DNA of 64,000 bases from Clostridium sp. Marseille-P299 (lineage in GTDB: Bacteria; Bacillota; Clostridia; Lachnospirales; Lachnospiraceae): positions 325,001 to 389,000 of the forward strand of contig NZ_FJVE01000005.1 in the NCBI RefSeq assembly GCF_900078195.1, given 5' to 3'. Positions 53,380 to 61,485 of this stretch are shown here, piece after piece. Positions within the stretch are counted from its first letter, which is position 1; each line of letters begins with the position of its first letter. The position numbers and the translations under genes were made by a program. A model generated the notes under the pieces. It saw only the letters and a program-made list of their open reading frames with translations. It was not told the DNA's origin and ran no database searches.

Positions 53380-54366
53380 TCAAGACTCCTTCATTGCTAA
53401 CAATAATAGTTCCATCGCAATTTCAAAATTAACATTTGCCAATAGTCTTTTCTTCGTATCATCTAATGCCTTTATAATGTGATCCAAGGCTTCAAAACTC
53501 TTGTTACTTCCTTGCTTTTTTATATCTTGTACTTCGTCTTTATAAAAAACTAGATTTGCATCCATTGTAGCTTTAAACATTAATACATCTCGATACCATA
53601 ATAGAATTAAATCCAAATAATCGTTTATAACTGATTTGTTCTCAGCAATTTTTTTAATGGCCCCCATAATCTCTGAAAGTTCATATTCATCAATATACTT
53701 CATTAAACGAACAACATCTGCCTTCATCTGCGAAAACTCTTCTGAGCTTGATAATTTTATTGCTTTTCCCAAATTTCCATTTGCAAAAGTTGCACTTAAC
53801 TCCGCTTGATAATCAGGAACCTTAACTTCCTCCATTAAGTATTTTTTTATACTCTCTTTTGGAATAACTTTTAAATTTAGAACCACACAACGAGATAAAA
53901 TAGTTTCTAAAAATAAATTTGAATTATTCGTTAGTAATAAAATAACGGCATATTCTGGAGGTTCTTCAATTGTTTTAAGTAAGGCATTTTGTGCTTGCTC
54001 TGTTAATTTTTCAGCCTCATCAATAATATAGACTTTATATTTACTACTGTAAGGTTTTATTTGAACATCATTATTTAGCTGACTTCGGATATCATCTACA
54101 CTAATGCTTGCCTTTTCATGTGTAATGTACTTTATGTCAGGATGATTATCACTCATGGCCTGTAAGCAAGATTTACACACACCGCATGGATTTACATCAT
54201 GGGCCTCACATTGCAGGGTTGTTGCGAAAATAGAAGCAAGTAAATTTTTTCCTGTTCCGTCTTCCCCATTTAAAATGTACGCATGTGAAAATTTTTGCAT
54301 ACGAAACGCATTTTGAAAATAATCGATTATGTTCTCATGACCAACCACATCTGAAAATGTAAGCAT
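53380..54366 (-). CDS. holB: DNA polymerase III delta' subunit
   Basis: This 328-residue protein is part of the clamp loader. It has the P-loop-like GEDGTGKNLLA, the zinc-binding Cys4 region (CEAHDVNPCGVCKSC), and the sensor region TEQAQNALLKTIEEPP. Delta' proteins usually have a modified or inactive ATP site. GAAGGAGGG precedes the ATG. It is located between yaaR and yaaT, the standard order. Confidence 0.93.
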   Translation of the reverse strand: MLTFSDVVGHENIIDYFQNAFRMQKFSHAYILNGEDGTGKNLLASIFATTLQCEAHDVNPCGVCKSCLQAMSDNHPDIKYITHEKASISVDDIRSQLNNDVQIKPYSSKYKVYIIDEAEKLTEQAQNALLKTIEEPPEYAVILLLTNNSNLFLETILSRCVVLNLKVIPKESIKKYLMEEVKVPDYQAELSATFANGNLGKAIKLSSSEEFSQMKADVVRLMKYIDEYELSEIMGAIKKIAENKSVINDYLDLILLWYRDVLMFKATMDANLVFYKDEVQDIKKQGSNKSFEALDHIIKALDDTKKRLLANVNFEIAMELLLLAMKES

Positions 54367-54395
54367 AAAATCCCTCCTTCGCCAACTGGTATATC

Positions 54396-54836
54396 TTAAG
54401 CAAAAATATCAAGTAGCAATCCACGTATTTCATCAATTTTACTTAAAATACTAATCGCGTCTTTTTCCTCTTTCATAAGTTCTAAGGCTAATTCATCAAG
54501 TGTTTTATCAATTAACTTTATCATTCCGTAGACTCTATGCCTACCACGCTTATCAAGGAAATTCTGCCTACTAAATTTATGGGATCGATTTACTACCTCA
54601 TTCATAAATTCACGAATTAGTTCACGATAATGTCTCATATCTAGCACATCCATATGCTTTGATATCTTTTTTCCTTGTGCTGAGATCTCATCCATTAAAA
54701 AACTAAGTCTTGCCTGAAGTTCTTGCTCTTCAATGCTACTGATTAAAGTAAACTTAAACGAGCCATCGGTTTCCTTTACGGGTGCCTTAAGCTCCGTTGA
54801 TTGAATTGTTTGCAATTGATTTACCTTAATCTCCAT
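54396..54836 (-). CDS. yaaR: YaaR-family (DUF327) protein
   Basis: This 146-residue helical protein is YaaR, of unknown function, always next to holB in Firmicutes. Motifs: MEIKVNQLQ at the start, [21 protein letters not shown] (part [16 protein letters not shown]), and [20 protein letters not shown] (part [17 protein letters not shown]). The start at 54836 is chosen for GGGAGGGG upstream. Likely co-transcribed with holB. Confidence 0.9.
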   Translation of the reverse strand: MEIKVNQLQTIQSTELKAPVKETDGSFKFTLISSIEEQELQARLSFLMDEISAQGKKISKHMDVLDMRHYRELIREFMNEVVNRSHKFSRQNFLDKRGRHRVYGMIKLIDKTLDELALELMKEEKDAISILSKIDEIRGLLLDIFA

Positions 54837-54970
54837 AAACCCCTCCCATCGGTGACTACAAGCTTGCTTGCAAACACCTGTCTCCTCCTTCATTATCCCA
54901 TGAAAAAAACTTCATGGTCTCATTGCTTCAATGACCATCAAAAAGTTTCGTTAAGATGGCTCATTTAGCC

Positions 54971-54983
54971 TTTATTATACCAT
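54971..54983 (-). promoter_or_regulatory. Extended -10 promoter for the yaaR-holB unit
   Basis: The minus strand reads TGGTATAAT with TATAAT at 54974-54979. No good -35 box was found. It would give a leader of about 135 bases with two small hairpins (CATGAAG/TTTCATG and GGTCAT/ATGAGACC). Confidence 0.45.
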
Positions 54984-55052
54984 ATATAATCAAACATTTA
55001 TAGCTTTTTATTTCACTCTAAAATGTCCTATACATATATTTAAACCTGATAA

Positions 55053-55658
55053 TTATTTCTTATCTGTATCTTGTATTATTGCTAAAATATCACTACTAAT
55101 TTGGCTAATACATTCCCTTATGTCTAAGTTTTGATAACGTTTATTAATCCCCAATGCTTTGATATTCTCCTCTGAGAAATCCATGGTATCTGCTAAATAT
55201 CTACGGCAAAGTTCTGCATATTTAGGATCACTTTGTTCCCGTTCGCGTTCTAAAGCTCTCATAAGACGCTCACCATCTTCTACTTCTACATAAATCGGAA
55301 CAACGCTATCTTTTCCATAGTAATCTCGAATTTGTTCATACCCTTCAAGGGTTTGTATCATAATATAATTAGAATTATCTAAATCAATTTGACCATCATT
55401 TACGGTAAAATAATACCAAATTCCATGTACTGTATCATAAGAACGCTGCTCAATAACCTTTCCTTTTGCTAGCAGTTCTTCTCTTTTTGCATTGTCCACA
55501 AAAAAGTACTCTCTACCGTCTACCTCAGCTGTTCGAATGGGACGTGTTGTATAAGTAACCACCGTTTTTAGCTTTAAATCCTCTATCTCTAACAACTTCC
55601 GAAAAATCGTATCTTTTCCTGTAGCACTCTTTCCCATAACAAGAAATATTTTTCCCAT
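55053..55658 (-). CDS. Guanylate-kinase-like P-loop protein
   Basis: This 201-residue protein has the guanylate kinase fold: Walker A GKSATGKDT (9-17), TYTTRPIRTAEVDGREYFFV as in GMP-binding region (TTRPIRTAEVDGREY), and a C-terminal lid. It should transfer phosphate to a nucleoside monophosphate or similar. It stands where tmk (thymidylate kinase) is found in B. subtilis. AAAAGGAGC lies before the ATG. It may not be the main Gmk of the cell; many Clostridia have a second Gmk-like gene in this place. Confidence 0.85.
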   Translation of the reverse strand: MGKIFLVMGKSATGKDTIFRKLLEIEDLKLKTVVTYTTRPIRTAEVDGREYFFVDNAKREELLAKGKVIEQRSYDTVHGIWYYFTVNDGQIDLDNSNYIMIQTLEGYEQIRDYYGKDSVVPIYVEVEDGERLMRALEREREQSDPKYAELCRRYLADTMDFSEENIKALGINKRYQNLDIRECISQISSDILAIIQDTDKK

Positions 55659-55697
55659 GTTGTGAGCTCCTTTTCCTCATTTCAAGTTACTCTTTCA

Positions 55698-57113
55698 TTA
55701 CGCTATGATTTGAATCGTGGTTCCTGTAAGATCCTTCATCCCACGTAATGCTAACCCAATATTCTTATATTCTATAAGACAGTTTAAAACATCTTGTGTA
55801 ATCACTTCTCCTGGTACTAAAATTGGTATTCCAGGTGGGTATAAATACACATATTCCGCTGCGATTTTATTCACACTTTCCAAAAGCAGCACTTGCTTAC
55901 TCTCAAGCGCAGAGCTTTCATAATGAGTATACTCAACCTTTGCTTTAAGAAACTCCACATACTTAGGTTCTTGGTTTTTTAAAGTAGCGTAAGTCTTATA
56001 TTCATCATCTATCTTACGTAACGCATTTAATAAGCGTATAAATCCTTCTTTCGTATCGCATACACTTGTCATGCATAAAACATAGTCCTTTGAAGTCATC
56101 TCCACTTGAATTTTATATTTGTGCAAGAGAATTTCATACAGTTTCATTCCCGTAAGCTCTTTGCAATTTGATAAAATAATAAGCTTTGATGGGTCCTTAT
56201 CATAGCAATAAGCAGTTTTCTTAGGTTTCCATACACGAATACTTTGTAAATTCGAAGTTTGATTATAAAATGATTCTAACTCCTTTACATACTCCTCAAA
56301 TGCAAGTTTCCCTTTTTCTTCTAGAAATTTGATGCAATTACTGATTCCTGCCATTAACACATAGGATGGAGAGGACGTTTGATAAATACCTAAATATCGT
56401 TTTAATTCCTCTTCCTTTACCAAATCACTATTTCGATGGAGAATTGCTGTTTGAGTAAACGCTGGCAAAGTTTTATGAATACTCTGAATTACAAGATCTG
56501 CTCCAGCGGCCACCGAACTTTGCGGAAACGAATCATGGAAACTTAAATGTGCCCCATGTGCCTCATCAACAAGTAGTGGTACGCCATATTTATGAGCAAT
56601 CGTTGCAATCTCTTTTATATCTGAAATTACACCTTCATAACTAGGTGAAGTAATAACAACTAATTTAATGTCTGGGTACTGCTTTAACATCCCCTCTACT
56701 TCTTCTACCTGTATGCTACCTGCAATTCCATAAGGTTCTTCTACCCTTGGATACAGATAAACTGGCCTAAGCTCTCGTAAATAAACCGCATTATAGACAG
56801 CTTTATGTGAATTTCTAGCCATTAAAATGCGATCGCCTCTCTTGGTACAAGCCGATATTCCAGCCAAAATCCCTGAAGTGCTTCCATTAATTAAGAAAAA
56901 ACTCTGCTTCGATTGAAAAATCCTAGCTGCCTTTTCCATGGAATGAAGTAATATCCCTTCTGCTTCATGAAGATTGTCAAAATCCTCAATTTCAGTTATA
57001 TCAATTGCATATGGATTTTCCATAATAAAATCTTTATTTCTTTTATGCCCAGGCATATGCATTGGATAATAACCTTCATCCTTATAATTTAATAACTGGT
57101 CATATAAATCCAT
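55698..57113 (-). CDS. Orn/Lys/Arg decarboxylase-like PLP enzyme (YaaO/SpeA type)
   Basis: This 471-residue PLP enzyme has a fold type I core with DEAHGAH (183-189) and the Schiff-base Lys214 in SIHKTLPAFTQT, and a smaller C-terminal domain. It likely decarboxylates arginine, lysine or ornithine; YaaO and SpeA cannot be told apart by eye. GAGGAG lies before the ATG. It opens the conserved block with the Gmk-like gene 39 bases on. An N-terminal DLYDQLLNYKDEGYYPMHMPGHK motif (part YYPMHMPGHKRN) is typical of the short, non-wing form. Confidence 0.9.
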   Translation of the reverse strand: MDLYDQLLNYKDEGYYPMHMPGHKRNKDFIMENPYAIDITEIEDFDNLHEAEGILLHSMEKAARIFQSKQSFFLINGSTSGILAGISACTKRGDRILMARNSHKAVYNAVYLRELRPVYLYPRVEEPYGIAGSIQVEEVEGMLKQYPDIKLVVITSPSYEGVISDIKEIATIAHKYGVPLLVDEAHGAHLSFHDSFPQSSVAAGADLVIQSIHKTLPAFTQTAILHRNSDLVKEEELKRYLGIYQTSSPSYVLMAGISNCIKFLEEKGKLAFEEYVKELESFYNQTSNLQSIRVWKPKKTAYCYDKDPSKLIILSNCKELTGMKLYEILLHKYKIQVEMTSKDYVLCMTSVCDTKEGFIRLLNALRKIDDEYKTYATLKNQEPKYVEFLKAKVEYTHYESSALESKQVLLLESVNKIAAEYVYLYPPGIPILVPGEVITQDVLNCLIEYKNIGLALRGMKDLTGTTIQIIA

Positions 57114-57324
57114 ATCAATACTCCTCTTTGGTTATAAATAGATTTATTATATCGTAGCAACCAATAAATTACAAGTTTTTTAAACCTTGGTCTTTTATAT
57201 GTTTTCTACGTTTAAAAGCGTATCATGATTTTTATTAGATTGCAATGTAATAATGAGTCTCTCACCTATTCCTTATATTTTAATCGTTTTACCTAGTAAT
57301 TAACCAATTTAGGAATTTTTGTAA

Positions 57325-57353
57325 TTGCATCCAGCATTTTTTTCATGTATAAT
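57325..57353 (+). promoter_or_regulatory. SigA-type promoter of the transglutaminase-like gene
   Basis: TTGCAT (57325-57330) and TATAAT (57348-57353) are 17 bases apart, about 33 bases before the start codon. Confidence 0.75.
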
Positions 57354-57386
57354 ACATCTAAATTTATACATAGGAGGTATCATCAA

Positions 57387-57995
57387 ATGAAACTAATAAT
57401 AGAAGAAAATGATTTGTCAGAGTACTTGTTAGAAACAAAATACGTAGACTTTATGACTCCATGTATTGATAAAAAAGCGCAAGAATTATTTTCTGAATGT
57501 AAGAATGATTATGAGAAAATTCAAGCTGCTTATTTATTCGTAAAAGATGAAATTCATCACTCTTGGGACATTGGAAGTGAGCGAATTACCAAAAAAGCCT
57601 CTGAGGTATTGACGTATGGGGAAGGAATCTGTTATGCTAAGGCATTACTATTTGCTGCTTTATTACGTCATGAAGGAATTCCTACAGGATTTTGTTATCA
57701 AAGATTAACTGTATTTGATATGCCTGATAGCGGTTATTGTATTCACTGTTTAAATGCAGTGTATTTAAAAGAAGAAGACCGATGGGTTCGTCTCGATGTA
57801 AGAGGTAATAAAAACGGTAGTAATGCAAGATTTTCCTTAGAGGAAGAACATCTTGAATTTCCAGTGAGAAAAGAATATGATGAAATTGATTTTCCAACTG
57901 TATTCGCTTGTCCATTAAAAAATACAACGGATGCACTTGAACATAGTAAAAACTGTGAAGATTTAATTCGTCATCATCTTCCTACGAACTTATAA
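57387..57995 (+). CDS. Transglutaminase-like domain protein
   Basis: This 202-residue cytosolic protein has the transglutaminase/protease core: Cys82 in GEGICYAKALLFAALLR, His120 in YCIHCLNAVYL, and Asp137 in RLDVRGN. It probably acts as a cysteine peptidase or is a non-catalytic relative. The start at 57387 is chosen for ATAGGAGG upstream. It is followed 32 bases on by trmB and likely co-transcribed. No signal peptide was seen. Confidence 0.88.
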   Translation: MKLIIEENDLSEYLLETKYVDFMTPCIDKKAQELFSECKNDYEKIQAAYLFVKDEIHHSWDIGSERITKKASEVLTYGEGICYAKALLFAALLRHEGIPTGFCYQRLTVFDMPDSGYCIHCLNAVYLKEEDRWVRLDVRGNKNGSNARFSLEEEHLEFPVRKEYDEIDFPTVFACPLKNTTDALEHSKNCEDLIRHHLPTNL

Positions 57996-58027
57996 AAACG
58001 TTATAATAACGAAAGGTATGAAGTTAC

Positions 58028-58663
58028 ATGAGACTTAGAAATGTAAGCGGTTCAAAAGAAGCGATTGCTGCAAATGAGTATGTTATTCATGAACCAGAGC
58101 AACTAAAAGGCCAATGGCACACTGTATTTGGAAATAATAATCCGATTCATATAGAAATTGGTATGGGTAAAGGGCAATTTATTACTACCCTAGCAATGCA
58201 AAATCCTAATATCAATTATATTGGTATTGAAAAATACTCCAGCGTATTAATACGTGCAATAGAAAAGCGAGAAGAATTAGAGTGCAATAACCTATTCTTT
58301 ATTCGATTTGATGCCGAAAATATTTGCAATATTTTTGATAAAGATGAAATTGATCGAATCTATTTAAACTTTTCTGATCCTTGGCCAAAGGATCGCCATG
58401 CAAAGCGCAGATTAACTTCCAGAGAGTTTTTTAGTCGCTATAATTGCATATTAAAAAAAGATGGATATGTGGCATTTAAAACAGATAACCGATTACTCTT
58501 TGATTTTTCACTTAGTGAAGTAGAAGAAGCTGGTTGGACTCTAAAAGATGTTACATTTGATTTACACCACAGTGAATATGCCACAGGCAATGTTATGACA
58601 GAGTATGAAGAAAAATTCTCATCCATGGGAAATCCTATCCATCGACTAGTTGCATTTCGATAA
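58028..58663 (+). CDS. trmB: tRNA (guanine-N7-)-methyltransferase
   Basis: TrmB methylates G46 of tRNAs. The 211-residue protein has the SAM motif IEIGMGKGQFI and NFSDPWPKDRHAKRRL, a signature of the family, plus a closing TEYEEKFSSMGNPI. GAAAGG precedes the ATG. It is in a likely operon with the upstream transglutaminase-like gene. Confidence 0.95.
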   Translation: MRLRNVSGSKEAIAANEYVIHEPEQLKGQWHTVFGNNNPIHIEIGMGKGQFITTLAMQNPNINYIGIEKYSSVLIRAIEKREELECNNLFFIRFDAENICNIFDKDEIDRIYLNFSDPWPKDRHAKRRLTSREFFSRYNCILKKDGYVAFKTDNRLLFDFSLSEVEEAGWTLKDVTFDLHHSEYATGNVMTEYEEKFSSMGNPIHRLVAFR

Positions 58664-58749
58664 GTCATTTTTATCCTTCTAACATATTATATATTAAAAA
58701 CGAATCGAACAATTGATTCTTCTTAATTTGGAAGGATGAAATAAGTAAA

Positions 58750-58884
58750 ATGAAAAAATCATTGCAAGTAAAAATCGCAAATTCTTTAAGTAATAAGACA
58801 GATTTAAACAAAAAGGCTCTGCAACTTAAGAAATCTTGGGATGAAGTTGGATCTATGCTAAAAGGAAAACCAAAAAAGAAATAA
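58750..58884 (+). CDS. Small basic protein of 44 residues, uncertain
   Basis: A short frame of 44 codons lies between trmB and trx. It reads MKKSLQVKIANSLSNKT with a Lys-rich end (KGKPKKK). GGAAGGA lies about 13 bases upstream of the ATG, which is somewhat far. It is very basic and could bind nucleic acid. No known family is recognised, and the call depends on a plausible frame and position. Confidence 0.45.
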   Translation: MKKSLQVKIANSLSNKTDLNKKALQLKKSWDEVGSMLKGKPKKK

Positions 58885-58942
58885 TAATTTCATAGTTCAT
58901 TGGAGACAATATACAAAAAAGAGAAAGACGGAGGTATTTTTT

Positions 58943-59251
58943 ATGTCCTTAAAAATTACAAGTGAAAATTTTGAAAAAGAAGTACTACAAAGTGATATTC
59001 CAGTGTTAGTTGATTTTTATGCTGACTGGTGTGGTCCATGTAAAATGATGGGACCTGTTGTAGAAGAGCTTGCAACAGAATATGAAGGAAAAGTTAAAGT
59101 AGGAAAATTAAATGTAGATGATTGTCCAGAACTTGCTGCTAAGTATAAAGTTATGACAATTCCAACAATCATTTTATTTAAGAATGGAACTCCAGAACAG
59201 ACAACTGTTGGAGTTGTATCTAAAGAACAACTTGCTGGATATTTAAATTAA
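58943..59251 (+). CDS. trx: Thioredoxin
   Basis: This 102-residue thiol-disulfide oxidoreductase has the WCGPCK active site with Cys30 and Cys33, cis-Pro in MTIPTIILF and the standard length. It reduces disulfides in cytosolic proteins and needs a thioredoxin reductase, which is not in the window. ACGGAGG precedes the ATG. It ends at a long inverted repeat. Confidence 0.95.
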   Translation: MSLKITSENFEKEVLQSDIPVLVDFYADWCGPCKMMGPVVEELATEYEGKVKVGKLNVDDCPELAAKYKVMTIPTIILFKNGTPEQTTVGVVSKEQLAGYLN

Positions 59252-59287
59252 TACAGAGTAATTTAATGCAGTAAGTAGCTTAAACAT

Positions 59288-59396
59288 TTAAAAAGAAGCT
59301 GTCACAATATTGATTTACTTTCTCTTAAGTTAGGCAATGATTTAATCATTCTCTACTTAAAGGATAGTAATTATCTAAAGTGTGGCAGCTTCTTTT
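59288..59396. terminator. Long inverted repeat after trx
   Basis: AAAAGAAGCTGTCACA and TGTGGCAGCTTCTTTT form a 16-bp stem (one wobble) around a 70-base loop that itself can fold. It likely acts as a terminator in both directions between trx and the AI-2E-type gene. Confidence 0.75.
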
Positions 59397-59478
59397 AATA
59401 ACATTATTGAGTTTCTCTTATAAATATCCTTCTTATCTCTTAATACCTTAAGCAAATACCTGCTTAAAATAAAGGATA

Positions 59479-60819
59479 TTATTTAATATTCAAATTCTTC
59501 TTTTTTAATCGAGATGTAATAAATAAATTAAAAAGGTAAGCGATTACCGCTACGATTGGGACCCCTAGAAACATTCCAATAACGCCCCAATAAGCGCCTC
59601 CAACCGTGATACCGAAGATAACCCATAAAGGTGTAAGTCCAGTAGAATCTCCTAAAATCTTAGGACCAAGAATCCAGCCATCAAACTGCTGTAATATTAA
59701 TATCATAATTGCAAAAATCAACGCTTTTACAGGGTCAAAACAAAGATATAGCAATACACCAGGTACAGCACCAATAAAAGGTCCAAAATAAGGGATCATG
59801 TTAGTAACACCAACGATTACACTCATTAAAACTGCATAAGGCAATTTTAGTGCTAGCATCGCAACAAAGCATATAATTCCAATGATTAATGAGTCTACTG
59901 ATTTTCCAACCACATAACTTGAAAAAATCGCACTACAGTCTTTTGATACACTCACAATAGCATCTGCTTTTTTTCTTGACGTAATTGCGTAAATAAATCT
60001 TGTAACATGTTTTGATAACATTCTCTTGTCATATAACATATAAATTGAAATGGCAATTGCTAAAAAGATATTAATCGCAACTTTTACTATATAAAATGGG
60101 ACATCAATTATCATAGGAAATAAATTCTTAGCTAAATTCGTTCCAAAGGTAATTAATGTAGGTGTTACTTCACTTAATTTCTCCTCAATAAAGGCTATAA
60201 ATTCTGGCGATACATAGTCTTCAATATTATCAAGGAATGAAATAATCTCTTCATAAACTTGGGGAACTCTAGCAGTCAAATCCGTAATACTGTTAATAAT
60301 CTGAGGAATTACAAATACTAAACCAACTACTAGTAGCCCAAGAACTACAATATAGGATACTAAAATAGAAAGAGATAATCTTACTCCTATACTTTTTATC
60401 TTACAAACATTTAAAAAGAATTTACGTTCCAAATACTTCGCCAATGGATTAATAATAAATGCTATAAAAAATGCCGCAATAAAAGGAGATAATATCTTAA
60501 AAAAATTACCGATTGCAGTCTTTAATACTGGTAAATTCACAATACAATATATTATAAAAGCACCAATTGAAATAGTCGCAAGTGTATACACACATATCAT
60601 AAAATACTTTCGATTAAACTCAAAACTATAATTTGGTGTAGTATTTTCATCGTTACTTAGATGAACTTGCTCATTACTGCTCTCTCTATCTACTTTAGCA
60701 GGCTCTACAACTTCTTCAATAATAATCGGCCCATATAATTCCTCTTTATTCTTTTTTATTTTGGGGCCATTACTTTTTATCTTTTTTAATTTTGTTTTAA
60801 TTTTAATTTTTTTCTCCAT
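59479..60819 (-). CDS. AI-2E family (PerM/YtvI-type) membrane protein
   Basis: This 446-residue integral membrane protein has a cytosolic, Lys- and Glu-rich N-terminus (1-75), about seven to eight hydrophobic segments, and the family motifs in the last third: PYFGPFIGAVPG and LQQFDGWILGPKILGDSTGL (part GWILGPKILGDSTGL). The family has transporters for AI-2, ions or unknown compounds. The start at 60819 is chosen as the ATG after GGGGAG; an upstream GTG is possible. The substrate is unknown. Confidence 0.88.
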   Translation of the reverse strand: MEKKIKIKTKLKKIKSNGPKIKKNKEELYGPIIIEEVVEPAKVDRESSNEQVHLSNDENTTPNYSFEFNRKYFMICVYTLATISIGAFIIYCIVNLPVLKTAIGNFFKILSPFIAAFFIAFIINPLAKYLERKFFLNVCKIKSIGVRLSLSILVSYIVVLGLLVVGLVFVIPQIINSITDLTARVPQVYEEIISFLDNIEDYVSPEFIAFIEEKLSEVTPTLITFGTNLAKNLFPMIIDVPFYIVKVAINIFLAIAISIYMLYDKRMLSKHVTRFIYAITSRKKADAIVSVSKDCSAIFSSYVVGKSVDSLIIGIICFVAMLALKLPYAVLMSVIVGVTNMIPYFGPFIGAVPGVLLYLCFDPVKALIFAIMILILQQFDGWILGPKILGDSTGLTPLWVIFGITVGGAYWGVIGMFLGVPIVAVIAYLFNLFITSRLKKKNLNIK

Positions 60820-61003
60820 CAAACTCCCCACTTACTTTCATTCATTCTTTGTTCCGTTCCTATTATATCGATAGTTTACGCTTGATACAAGTGTAAGTAT
60901 TCCATTTTCTTACTTAATACTTTAATTATTGCCCAAATTATCAATAAATTGTTTTTAAAATATATAAAATCTGCAAAAAATATTATAATTTATAAAAAAG
61001 GAC

Positions 61004-61032
61004 TTGCATTTTATAATATGATATTATATAAT
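61004..61032 (+). promoter_or_regulatory. SigA-type promoter of tRNA-Lys
   Basis: TTGCAT (61004-61009) and TATAAT (61027-61032) are 17 bases apart, 22 bases before the tRNA 5' end. Confidence 0.8.
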
Positions 61033-61054
61033 TATCCTTGCGTTTAGGAAATAT

Positions 61055-61127
61055 GCGTCTTTAGCTCAGTTGGTAGAGCACCTGACTCTTAATCAGGGTG
61101 TCCAGGGTTCGAGCCCCTGAAGACGCA
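61055..61127 (+). tRNA. tRNA-Lys (CTT)
   Basis: The 73 bases form a full cloverleaf: acceptor stem GCGTCTT/AAGACGC, D loop with AGCTCAGTTGGTAGAGC, anticodon arm CTGACTCTTAATCAG with anticodon CTT, and T arm with GGTTCGAGCCC. The CCA end is not encoded (CTA follows). Identity Lys follows from the anticodon. Confidence 0.96.
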
Positions 61128-61476
61128 CTAGAAGTCTTCGTTTGACAGATATAAGCTGTTGGGTGAGGGCTTTTTTTATGTCTAGAATTAAACTATAGAA
61201 CTGAGAGTGTATAAAACACATTCTCGCCGTTATTTACGACTGATAAGGGCAGTCATTTTAGAGAAATATTTTATTTTAAACGAGTGCTAATCCTTAGCAG
61301 AGTAATTTTTAAATAGTAGGACAAAGCATTTGTGCTTTTAATTCCCATTATTTAAAAAAGTCAGTAAGAGTTATAAAACCCTTACCGACATTTTTATAAA
61401 TCATCCTTAAACATGTTATGAATCATCTTTTTACTTTTTATTTGATCTTTTTATTCGATCTCTTTATTCGATCTTT
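61128..61476. other. Non-coding region after the tRNA
   Basis: About 350 bases. It holds a T run after the tRNA (TTTTTTT near 61170), an imperfect dyad near 61202-61225 (GAGAGTGTATAAAACACATTCTC, 23 bases in total, arms GAGAGTGT and ACATTCTC), the terminator of uxuB and the 13-bp repeats at the uxuB stop. No coding potential was seen. Confidence 0.55.
61353..61392 (-). terminator. Terminator of the uxuAB operon
   Basis: On the minus strand GTCGGTAAGGGTT pairs with the AACTCTTACTGAC arm (wobble pairs included), followed by TTTTTTAAA. It lies about 85 bases past the uxuB stop. Confidence 0.75.
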
Positions 61477-61485
61477 TTATTTGAT
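61427..61485 (-). repeat. 13-bp tandem repeats at the end of uxuB
   Basis: The plus strand shows three to four copies of a GATCTTTTTATTC-type unit with small changes, extending over the uxuB stop codon into the gap. Confidence 0.7.

Noticed and set aside
61140..61180. Strong terminator right after the tRNA
   Set aside because: There is a T run but no convincing stem before it; termination here is possible but not supported by a clear hairpin.
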